64,000 nucleotides of DNA from a virus: IMG/VR virus record IMGVR_UViG_3300026512_000009, positions 1 to 64,000 of that record; one strand, written 5' to 3'. The notes under the pieces were generated by a model. The model saw nothing but the letters and a program-made list of their open reading frames with translations. It had not been told where the DNA came from and did no database searches. The position numbers and the translations under genes were made by a program. Below, piece by piece: positions 55,364 through 61,970 of this stretch. The stretch's first letter is position 1. Every line of letters starts with the position of its first letter.

Positions 55364-55774
55364 TTATCCTTCACCTCTAAATATTACTCTGAAAGAACTA
55401 CTTTCAGTATTTCTCCAATCTGTAACACATTCTGAAAATTCAGATATAATCTTTTTATTGACAACTTCAGTAAAATATCCTGGAGTATCCGGACTAGATG
55501 TTTCAAACACCAATCTATTCACATACCCTTCAATTACAACACCTGTATTATCATCTCTAATGAATAAAACTTCTACTAATAGATTATGACCTAAATCCAT
55601 TTCTTTTTTGTCAAGAACTAATTTACCTTTATAGAAATCTCCTAAGGGTTTACCTGTTTTTCTATCAAATTCTCTATGTCCTGATAATATGATTTTATCA
55701 TCAGTCAAGTCTACAATTTTACACCAACCTTGGTTATAAGGTGTTTCTAAATATACTAAATCTCCTACTTTCAT
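55364..55774 (-). CDS. Hypothetical beta-barrel-like protein, 136 residues
   Basis: Alternating short strands starting KVGDLVYLETPYNQGWCKIV, like SH3 or KOW-type barrels. No motif beyond that. It lies in a run of seven overlapping small genes at 54.4-57.2 kb. Confidence 0.5.
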   Translation of the reverse strand: MKVGDLVYLETPYNQGWCKIVDLTDDKIILSGHREFDRKTGKPLGDFYKGKLVLDKKEMDLGHNLLVEVLFIRDDNTGVVIEGYVNRLVFETSSPDTPGYFTEVVNKKIISEFSECVTDWRNTESSSFRVIFRGEG

Positions 55775-56031
55775 TTTATCTCCCTTATCGCTATTATATT
55801 GAAATATTCTTCAACATCAATTGAACTAAACTTATGTAAATCATCATTTTCATCAATAGATATATAAATCTTATTTTTCTTTATTTCTAATAAAGTGTAT
55901 GTATATCCTTTAAAGTAAGAAATATCTAATGCATTTGAGTCAAGTAAAGTTTGGTTTTCATTTTCCCATATATCACTAGCACATACTTCCATTATTAAAG
56001 TCTTTTTACATTCTACTTTAAGTAATCTCAT
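55771..56031 (-). CDS. Hypothetical protein, 86 residues
   Basis: A mixed alpha/beta protein with an acidic C-terminal half (SIDENDDLHKFSSIDVEEYF). Overlaps both neighbours by four bases. No family recognised. Confidence 0.5.
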   Translation of the reverse strand: MRLLKVECKKTLIMEVCASDIWENENQTLLDSNALDISYFKGYTYTLLEIKKNKIYISIDENDDLHKFSSIDVEEYFNIIAIREIK

Positions 56032-56318
56032 GGCATATACCTTTGTATTAATTTTTCTAATTTTCTTAAATCCTTAAAAGTTATACCGTCATAACCATAT
56101 GCTTTATTATCGATATAGTAAGGTGATCCTTCTTCTAATAGAAAAATTAAAGAATCTCTAATCTTATCTTTATATAGGTCTAAAACTGCCCATACAATAT
56201 AATAACTAGGGCATTCACTAGGTTCAGCACTAGTTTTAGCATGGGCTTTAGCCTCTCTATATGAAATACCAAATTTATTACACAACTTCTTAGCTAATCT
56301 TTTTTGTTTTTTGTTCAT
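56028..56318 (-). CDS. Hypothetical helical protein, 96 residues
   Basis: A basic N-terminus (MNKKQKRLAKKLCNKFGIS) resembling a short recognition helix, then helices with a Pro/Cys turn. Possibly nucleic-acid binding. No family recognised. Confidence 0.5.
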   Translation of the reverse strand: MNKKQKRLAKKLCNKFGISYREAKAHAKTSAEPSECPSYYIVWAVLDLYKDKIRDSLIFLLEEGSPYYIDNKAYGYDGITFKDLRKLEKLIQRYMP

Positions 56319-56577
56319 TGTACAACTCCTGTGCTATATCAAACCAATCTAAATTAAAATCTTCAACGCTAATATCAATTACTCCATAAGTTTTAGGTAA
56401 ACAATCATTACCCTCTTCATAAGGAATGCATTCACCATATTCTACAGTCACATATCTGTGTCCTTTAGACAACATATCATTAATAATTTCTTGTCTTATA
56501 GAACTGTCAGGGTCATTAAGAATTTCAATAACCTCTTCAGCTGTTGTAGCATCTATCCAAAAGTTCTCTTCTTTCAT
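56290..56577 (-). CDS. Small protein, paralogue of the protein at 35383-35670
   Basis: 95 residues. MLSKGHRYVTVEYGECIPYEEG and YGVIDISVEDF correspond to MLLKGKDTVTVEYG-IPKFYDDG and KGMLYISLDDI in its paralogue 20 kb away. The shared core is followed by an Asp/Trp-rich helix here. Function unknown. Confidence 0.6.
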   Translation of the reverse strand: MKEENFWIDATTAEEVIEILNDPDSSIRQEIINDMLSKGHRYVTVEYGECIPYEEGNDCLPKTYGVIDISVEDFNLDWFDIAQELYNEQKTKKIS

Positions 56578-57104
56578 TTTAAAACCTTATGTACGATTCT
56601 ATCAATAACATTTACCATATCATCCCAATTTTTAAATACTGAAATTCCATAAATTTCTATATAAGATGTATATAACTTTTTAACATATTCAAGTTGATTG
56701 TCTACAAACTTACCTGTAACTGCATAACCTAAACTTTGTCCTACCATATCAAGCACAAATAGTAATTTAGCTCCTGTAGATAAACCGTTATCTTCTAACT
56801 CTTTAAACTGCATTTCTTGTACTTTAAGTTCATCTTCTAAGCTAAATGATAGATCATATATATAATGGTATTCATCATGCCATAGTCTAGCAAGTAAATT
56901 TAAACTAGCACCTGCCGGTAATAACGAATATATAGTATTATTATTAGACTCATCAGCTAAAATTTCCATAGTTTTCTTATCTGTGTTTACACATTCTTCT
57001 CTCCATCTACTGTATTTAGATACTTCTTTAGTCATTAATTCCATTGTAAATTTATAATCTCTATTAATCATAAAAGTCGCTAATTCTTTAACTGCTCTTT
57101 TCAT
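56574..57104 (-). CDS. Hypothetical helical protein, 176 residues
   Basis: Mostly helical with an Asp/Glu- and Trp/Tyr-rich centre (RLWHDEYHYIYDLSFSLEDEL). The segment GAKLLFVLDMVGQSLGYAV is moderately hydrophobic and might associate with membranes. Start at 57104 has AAGGAG. No family recognised. Confidence 0.55.
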   Translation of the reverse strand: MKRAVKELATFMINRDYKFTMELMTKEVSKYSRWREECVNTDKKTMEILADESNNNTIYSLLPAGASLNLLARLWHDEYHYIYDLSFSLEDELKVQEMQFKELEDNGLSTGAKLLFVLDMVGQSLGYAVTGKFVDNQLEYVKKLYTSYIEIYGISVFKNWDDMVNVIDRIVHKVLK

Positions 57105-57168
57105 GTTTGTCTCCTTGATGTATATTTTCTTCTTTTATATTCTGCTTATCACAATATAAGCATTTCAT
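57088..57168 (-). CDS. Possible 26-residue CxxC peptide
   Basis: An ATG overlapping the stop of the gene ending at 57165 opens MKCLYCDKQN and runs 26 codons into the next gene. A Cys-x2-Cys pair is present. AAAGG lies about 8 bases upstream. No other support; listed because it fills the only gap here. Confidence 0.25.
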   Translation of the reverse strand: MKCLYCDKQNIKEENIHQGDKHEKSS

Positions 57169-57473
57169 TTACAACCTTTCAATTCGTTTAATAAAGCTTG
57201 ATTGAAATCTATAGCTTTCCATACAGCGTTTAACCTTTTTTCAGCTAATTGGTACTCGCTATACTCTTCATCCTCTTTTAGTTCAATACTAAACTTATCC
57301 TGTCCTATAGCTTGATTCAATTCTCTCGCTAATTTCTTAGCTAATCTAATCTTTTCTTTTAAAGCACCTATATAAGTTAAATTAGTAAAATGACAAGCTT
57401 TAACTCCGTATAAGTATTCACTATCATCAATTTTACGACTTAAACTTATAATTCTATCTATTTTATCACTCAT
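57165..57473 (-). CDS. Hypothetical coiled-coil protein, 102 residues
   Basis: Two charged helices around a central acidic turn (IELKEDEEYSEYQLAEKR). No family recognised. It overlaps the upstream gene by 8 bases. Confidence 0.5.
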   Translation of the reverse strand: MSDKIDRIISLSRKIDDSEYLYGVKACHFTNLTYIGALKEKIRLAKKLARELNQAIGQDKFSIELKEDEEYSEYQLAEKRLNAVWKAIDFNQALLNELKGCK

Positions 57474-57831
57474 TGTTACCCTTTCTGTTTAAGATACTTA
57501 ATATAGCTTCATGCAATTCTAAAGCACATTTAACTATATCTTTATTAACACATTCATACATATTTATACTATATTTATCAAAACCGTAATTTTCATCTGT
57601 GAATTCTAATTTAGTATGATATAGATCACTTATTTTTGTTAAATCAAATATTATTTTAATAAATAATCCTTTCTTGATTTCTACTTGATACATAAACATT
57701 TCATATATAAATTTAAGTTCTTCTACAGGTTCAGAAATACTTGCTTTTTCTAATACTCTAATTATGTCCAATTTACGTATTTCTTTTACTTTATCTCTAA
57801 ATAGTTCCATTTCTTTTATTACATCTGACAT
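57466..57831 (-). CDS. Hypothetical helical protein, 121 residues
   Basis: An alpha-rich soluble protein (MELFRDKVKEIRKLDIIRVL start). Aromatic and acidic residues cluster in the middle. No family recognised. Start supported by AAGGATAAAA. Confidence 0.5.
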   Translation of the reverse strand: MSDVIKEMELFRDKVKEIRKLDIIRVLEKASISEPVEELKFIYEMFMYQVEIKKGLFIKIIFDLTKISDLYHTKLEFTDENYGFDKYSINMYECVNKDIVKCALELHEAILSILNRKGNNE

Positions 57832-57859
57832 TTTTATCCTTTATCTGTAAATTACTTAC

Positions 57860-58384
57860 TTACTTAAAAGTAGAATTATGTTTATTTAACCATTTAAAAT
57901 ATCTTTTTAAATATTTTACTTTTTTTACTATATTTCTATAATATCTTATATTTCCTTTATGTCCACCATTATATGAACTAATCATATATTTCCACAAATA
58001 CCTTTTATTTCTAACTTTCCAATAACCTTTCCAATAGTGTAATTCTGCTATTGCTTGTTGTAAAGCAAATTCTTTATCTCTAATCAACCTTTCAAGTATT
58101 CTACTCTGGTTCCATTGATTAGGAGTTAATTCTAATCTATAACATACTGAACCAAGAAGGTTATGGAATAATCCTCCTGATGGATCAGATAAGTTGATAG
58201 GATACTTACCAAAAGCACTTTCTTGCCAAGCAATAGCTGTAAGAGTCAATTCTAAATCGTACTTTTTACCTTGCTTGTATACCCATATTAGATTAGTATA
58301 CTGCTTTTTAGATAAAGAGTCTATCTCTTTAAAAGGAGAAGCATAAAGAGAAAAAGTAAGTAAAACTAATAAAAGTTTTAACAT
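57860..58384 (-). CDS. Exported lytic transglycosylase (SLT-like endolysin)
   Basis: 174 residues. A signal peptide-like start (MLKLLLVLLTFSLYAS) precedes a lysozyme-like fold with catalytic Glu55 in TAIAWQESAFGKYPINLSDP and a later SSYNGGHKGN motif typical of SLT enzymes. It would be secreted by the host Sec system and cleave glycan strands. This is a second wall hydrolase besides the M15 peptidase. The sequence style resembles transglycosylases I associate with Campylobacterota. Confidence 0.75.
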   Translation of the reverse strand: MLKLLLVLLTFSLYASPFKEIDSLSKKQYTNLIWVYKQGKKYDLELTLTAIAWQESAFGKYPINLSDPSGGLFHNLLGSVCYRLELTPNQWNQSRILERLIRDKEFALQQAIAELHYWKGYWKVRNKRYLWKYMISSYNGGHKGNIRYYRNIVKKVKYLKRYFKWLNKHNSTFK

Positions 58385-58968
58385 ACTATTTTTAACTCTC
58401 TTTTAATGTCTAAAGTATCATTCTCTAATTTTAATTTTTTATTATATAAATTAAACACCCTATCTCTGATAGGTGATTTACCAACTAGTTTATTATACAC
58501 ATCACAAGTTTTTTCTTGAGGTACACTATTCATGTGTACATATTTTTCACCCGTATCTAAAGTTTCTTTTAGTGTAGCTTTATATTCGCCATCTTCACCA
58601 ACTTGTATAACAATATATACTATATTTCGAGATTTTGAATAGCTGTAATCCGTATCAATATACACTAAATCATTTTTCTCTACGATATCTAACTGTTCTT
58701 TAATGTTTTCTATATCCTGTCCCATAGATAATAACTTATCTATTTTATCTTTATTTGCAATTATGTTAGTGTATAGATAGTCGGTAATAAGTAATTCTCT
58801 TTCTGCTTTAGTTAGTTTATTACCTATCTCTAAATCACTTACTTGTACTATCTGTTTAGTACATTTACCTACTAACCAAATATGTCTATCTACTCTACTA
58901 ACTGTAAAGTCTTTACCGAACCCGTGATCTTGTAGTATTTTTTCTGCTTCTTTTCTAAATAGTACCAT
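58378..58968 (-). CDS. Hypothetical protein, 196 residues
   Basis: A helical N-terminal part with a DNA-binding-like basic stretch, a coiled middle (LLSMGQDIENIKEQLDIVEK) and a basic end (LKLENDTLDIKREL). It overlaps the exported transglycosylase gene by 7 bases. No family recognised. Confidence 0.5.
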   Translation of the reverse strand: MVLFRKEAEKILQDHGFGKDFTVSRVDRHIWLVGKCTKQIVQVSDLEIGNKLTKAERELLITDYLYTNIIANKDKIDKLLSMGQDIENIKEQLDIVEKNDLVYIDTDYSYSKSRNIVYIVIQVGEDGEYKATLKETLDTGEKYVHMNSVPQEKTCDVYNKLVGKSPIRDRVFNLYNKKLKLENDTLDIKRELKIVC

Positions 58969-58979
58969 TTTTCTTCCTT

Positions 58980-59092
58980 TTAAATTTCTGTTAATTCTTT
59001 ATAATGCATTATACTTTTTTCAGTATATTCCAATTTAGTTTCTAACCCATCTAATTTCTTCTGTATATCAATAACAGCTCTTCTAATACCAT
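58980..59092 (-). pseudogene. Small coiled-coil gene with apparent frameshift
   Basis: GGAGG and an ATG at 59092 open only 13 codons. The -1 frame, entered right after that ATG, is open for 35 codons to 58980 and reads like a coiled coil (RRAVIDIQKKLDGLETKLEY). A one-base deletion after the ATG, programmed frameshifting, or initiation at the ATT at 59087 would each explain it. Confidence 0.4.
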
Positions 59093-59093
59093 T

Positions 59094-59627
59094 TTATCCT
59101 CCTATTGTATATTGATTAAATAAATGAGGAGCTATCTGTTCCTCTACAACTAATTCACTACACTTATACTTATTAGATAGTCGAGGTCTCATGTCCTCTA
59201 TCCAATACTCTGATTTATTCTCTTGCCTATTTAATTCCTCTAATAAAGGTTTAATAGGTACAATAAATTGCTTTACAGCACCTTTATTAGTTCTAAATCT
59301 CAACCTAGCTTTCATTTGTCTTCCTTTTAATGTTTTTTGTATAGGTGGCATAATTACTACCTTATCTGGATATTTGATTTTAAGACCTATTTTATCTGAT
59401 AGATCAAAATCTTTATATATATACTCTTTAGCTAAAAAGTATATGTATTTACCTTGTTTGTTCTTTTTATTATTAAAGATTTTAACATCAGTAACACGTA
59501 ACCAGCTATGATCTTTATAAAAGACATAGCCTTTTGCAGTTAACTTATGTATATCTTTAATTAAAAGCATAGTATCACCGTTACGGTAACTAAACCTAAC
59601 AGTGACAGCTTTAAGTACTAACAGCAT
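59094..59627 (-). CDS. Hypothetical basic protein, 177 residues
   Basis: Rich in Lys and Arg, with beta strands and RQMKARLRFRTNKGAVKQF in the second half, suggesting contact with nucleic acid. An in-frame ATG near residue 20 is an alternative start. No family recognised. Confidence 0.5.
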   Translation of the reverse strand: MLLVLKAVTVRFSYRNGDTMLLIKDIHKLTAKGYVFYKDHSWLRVTDVKIFNNKKNKQGKYIYFLAKEYIYKDFDLSDKIGLKIKYPDKVVIMPPIQKTLKGRQMKARLRFRTNKGAVKQFIVPIKPLLEELNRQENKSEYWIEDMRPRLSNKYKCSELVVEEQIAPHLFNQYTIGG

Positions 59628-59658
59628 AATTTCTCCTTAGTATAACTCTGCATAACCT

Positions 59659-59708
59659 AGACACAGAGTCTCTCTTTCGATGGACCTCTACTACTGAGCT
59701 ACAGGGTA
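59659..59708 (-). other. tRNA D-arm-like remnant
   Basis: On the minus strand, ACCCTGTAGCTCAGTAGTAG looks like the 5' quarter of a tRNA (TA at 8-9 and a GCTC D-stem). No matching anticodon arm, T-arm or acceptor partner follows. It may be a decayed tRNA or a chance likeness. Confidence 0.2.
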
Positions 59709-59724
59709 ATAATACCTACTAAGA

Positions 59725-60099
59725 TTACTCTTGAGTAGGTTGTACAGGAACAAGATTTTTATTCTCTTTCTTATCTTTTTCCTTATTTTCTTCTTTTGGT
59801 TTTTCTGTTTCTTCGAAACTAAACATTTTATATACACCAGATCTTACCATAGCTGCTTTTGTTTTAGCATCAGCTTTTAGAAACTGATCTCTTATAGCTA
59901 TAATCTCTTCATGAGTCAATTCATCATGAAACCAACTCACTACGGCATCTATAGACCCATTAAAGAAACCTTTAATAGTCTCTACCATATCAGGACTTAC
60001 TAATACTTTTATAAAATCTATAACTATTTCTCCTATCCTTATTAGGATAGTAACACCATTTCTTACTACTGCGATAACACCTTGTACTAATTCTTTCAT
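59725..60099 (-). CDS. Small protein, paralogue of the protein at 2523-2822
   Basis: 124 residues. The N-terminal 40 residues are hydrophobic with repeated Val/Ile. Then VVSWFHDELTHEE and DAKTKAAMVRSGVY mirror the paralogue. Unlike it, this copy has a Lys/Glu-rich tail of about 30 residues. Early or middle expression, possibly membrane-associated. Function unknown. Confidence 0.65.
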   Translation of the reverse strand: MKELVQGVIAVVRNGVTILIRIGEIVIDFIKVLVSPDMVETIKGFFNGSIDAVVSWFHDELTHEEIIAIRDQFLKADAKTKAAMVRSGVYKMFSFEETEKPKEENKEKDKKENKNLVPVQPTQE

Positions 60100-60115
60100 C
60101 CATCTTCCTTTAAAC

Positions 60116-60937
60116 TTAAAACTTAATAGCTTTAATTAACATTTCAAGAGATTTTTTATCTTTAGCTACAGCAAAAAATTTTCCATTATGAATAAATTCT
60201 ACTCCAGGTATCTGTTCTTTAAGAGCTGGATCGATACCTATTTCAAACTCAAAACTTCCTGGTTCTACTGGTACTGCTTGAATTTTATATTTATCTTGTA
60301 CTTTATCATACCAAGCAAAGAAGTTACAATCTGCACCAGTAGCGTCAGTCAGTACTTGATCCCACATAGGAATGAAATCATCTGACCATCTAACAGTTAC
60401 TCTATTATTATAAGTAACACAAACTGTACTTTTTACAGTTTCTGAAGCTTTATTGATTTTGTCTTGTTCACTCTTAAAAGCTGTAATGTATTTAACGGTC
60501 AAATCAACAGCATAATCAAAAGCTTCTTCTTGCTCCTGACTATAAGGATTATCTGTATTTAAGTATTTAATCATGCTAACAAAACTATGAGGTTCAGCTT
60601 TTTCTATACCTATATCGTTTAGGTCTACTTGTACAACTAATTCGCATATACTTGGGTATATATAATCAGCTTCACCTATAACATACTTCCAAATCAACCC
60701 TGCACTAGCCATAGGCACAGTTTTAGGGTCTAAATGGTGATGATCAAACCATTTAATCTCATTATAATGGCTACCTATATCTATTATATAGTCAAAACTA
60801 CCTAATTCTTCAGCTGGTGTTTGATGATTAACTCTTGTAACTTCAAAAGTTTCATCTGTATAAAAGCTTTTTAGTAGTGCTATTGCTACTACTTCGTCTG
60901 CATGAAATATTCCGTTATGTGTTACTATTTTCTTCAT
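60116..60937 (-). CDS. MYG1/GAMP1 family protein (DHH-like phosphoesterase fold)
   Basis: 273 residues, shorter than cellular MYG1 (about 320 or more). Signature THNGIFHADEVVA has His7, His12 and Asp14; WFDHHHLD holds Asp65-His68, and a MASAGLIWKYV segment follows. Eukaryotic MYG1 is reported as a 3'-5' RNA exonuclease. A phage copy could act on host or phage RNA or on small nucleotides. It is transcribed soon after the RNA polymerase and has a 9-bp hairpin at its leader. Confidence 0.8.
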   Translation of the reverse strand: MKKIVTHNGIFHADEVVAIALLKSFYTDETFEVTRVNHQTPAEELGSFDYIIDIGSHYNEIKWFDHHHLDPKTVPMASAGLIWKYVIGEADYIYPSICELVVQVDLNDIGIEKAEPHSFVSMIKYLNTDNPYSQEQEEAFDYAVDLTVKYITAFKSEQDKINKASETVKSTVCVTYNNRVTVRWSDDFIPMWDQVLTDATGADCNFFAWYDKVQDKYKIQAVPVEPGSFEFEIGIDPALKEQIPGVEFIHNGKFFAVAKDKKSLEMLIKAIKF

Positions 60938-60944
60938 ATTAATC

Positions 60945-60979
60945 CTTTATTTGTTGTATATGTATATGTGCAAATAAAG
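60945..60979 (-). promoter_or_regulatory. Leader hairpin overlapping the ribosome site of the MYG1-like gene
   Basis: CTTTATTTG and CAAATAAAG form a perfect 9-bp stem with a 17-base loop. The 3' arm on the mRNA ends in AAATAAAG, which joins the AAGGAT ribosome site of the gene starting at 60937. Folding could hide part of the site. Confidence 0.4.
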
Positions 60980-60985
60980 AAACTC

Positions 60986-61129
60986 TCATACGAGAATTTC
61001 TTTTAGATGAGATGGTACCTTGTTGAATTCTTCAAAACTAACAATATTAGCTCCTCCTGCAATTACTAACTCTGGATGACTTCCTCTAGGGAAGCTATAG
61101 TAAAACCCTTTATACTTAACTCTAGTCAT
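60986..61129 (-). CDS. Small protein, 47 residues
   Basis: ATG at 61129 with AAGGAGT 8 bases upstream, TGA at 60986. The product begins MTRVKYKGFYYSFPRGSHPE and has a short hydrophobic central stretch (LVIAGGANIVSF). The strong ribosome site and protein-like composition make it a likely gene. No family recognised. Confidence 0.55.
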   Translation of the reverse strand: MTRVKYKGFYYSFPRGSHPELVIAGGANIVSFEEFNKVPSHLKEILV

Positions 61130-61212
61130 CTTATACTCCTTACTGTTAATTTATTTTGTAGAAATATATAAATATATCTCTATCAAATAAATTTTACTAC
61201 TGTAAGTAGAGA

Positions 61213-61240
61213 GTACGCAAAAATCGTTGATTTTTGGTAC
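61213..61240 (-). other. 12-bp hairpin with GTT triloop
   Basis: GTAC, one bulged G and CAAAAATC face GATTTTTG and GTAC around a GTT loop. It follows the stop of the gene ending at 61285 by about 45 bases and precedes the 47-residue gene. No U-run follows, so termination is uncertain. The rest of the gap up to 61284 shows no gene. Confidence 0.5.
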
Positions 61241-61284
61241 CCTCCACTGTACGTATTGGTATATGTAAGCTAAGAGAAATTAGA

Positions 61285-61602
61285 TCAGCTATACAGCTTC
61301 TCTAACTCACTTAACATATCCTCTTCTTCACCGAAGTCTCCAACTAAGTTGCTGTACTCTTCTTGCAGAGCCTCAGCCGGAGTCATAGCTAATAAGCTCT
61401 TAAGGTGGTTCAGATACCACTCCTGCCCCTTAGCCAACTCTTCCAAGGTTTTCTTACTACCCTCTTCTAGCTTCTTCTCAGCTAATTGAAGAGCCAAAAC
61501 CTCTATATCGTCATCGTCTAAATCTTTTAGATTTAGTTCCTTAGCCTTACTCAACTTGAATTTCAACGACTTATAAGCCATCGATTGGACTACTTTATTC
61601 AT
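61285..61602 (-). CDS. Hypothetical acidic helical protein, 105 residues
   Basis: Entirely helical and acidic at both the centre and the end (LKDLDDDDIEVLALQLAEKK; GDFGEEEDMLSELEKLY). It is the first gene after the RNA polymerase and has a long structured leader. Base composition here is less A+T-rich than in neighbouring genes. No family recognised. Confidence 0.6.
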   Translation of the reverse strand: MNKVVQSMAYKSLKFKLSKAKELNLKDLDDDDIEVLALQLAEKKLEEGSKKTLEELAKGQEWYLNHLKSLLAMTPAEALQEEYSNLVGDFGEEEDMLSELEKLYS

Positions 61603-61960
61603 TACTTATCCTTATATATATAAATTTCGAACAACAACTTGTTTGTTGTTCACAATAAGTGCGAAGCACTAGTAGAATTTAGTGGCATATGTCTATGTAG
61701 GACTACCTACACAGAATACGATCTCACTATCGATTACTCGATAACGAGAAAGTACGACATCAGTCCTAGTCCTTAGGCCCTAAAAACTAAGAGGTACTAG
61801 AGACGGAACGATAACCATTCCACCTCAACCTCCTTGAGACTATACGAGACAATACGATAACCGTATCACCTCAGTCTCGTTTCCAGAGCTTCAGGAACTA
61901 TTTCCTTTGCCATAATAGAATACTTACATAAGTACTCTATAAAAGCAAAGAAAGAGAGCC
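61603..61960 (-). other. 358-nt structured gene-free region
   Basis: No convincing gene. It holds many hairpins: GAACAACAA/TTGTTGTTC (61629-61651, 9 bp), AGTGC-GAA-GCACT (61658-61670), TGTAGG/CCTACA (about 61696-61711) and three hairpins around a CGATAAC motif (61737-61748, 61805-61821, 61852-61866). Two of the last are followed by CACCTCA. Group I core sequences were looked for and not found. It may be a long regulatory leader or a separate RNA. Confidence 0.5.
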
Positions 61961-61970
61961 TTATTCAGGC
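61958..61970 (-). other. Stop-codon hairpin of the RNA polymerase gene
   Basis: GCC and GGC flank TTATTCA so that the polymerase stop codon lies in the loop. Loop sequence agrees with the hairpins at 46525-46551 and 1596-1611. Stem is only 3 bp, so weak alone. Confidence 0.25.

Noticed and set aside
59640-59715. tRNA gene on the minus strand
   Set aside because: The D-arm likeness is good, but no T-arm (GGTTCRANTCC), anticodon stem or acceptor pairing could be found. It is kept only as a low-confidence remnant.
61603-61960. A third group I intron downstream of the RNA polymerase gene
   Set aside because: No P, Q, R or S elements were found, and the polymerase C-terminus is complete before this region.
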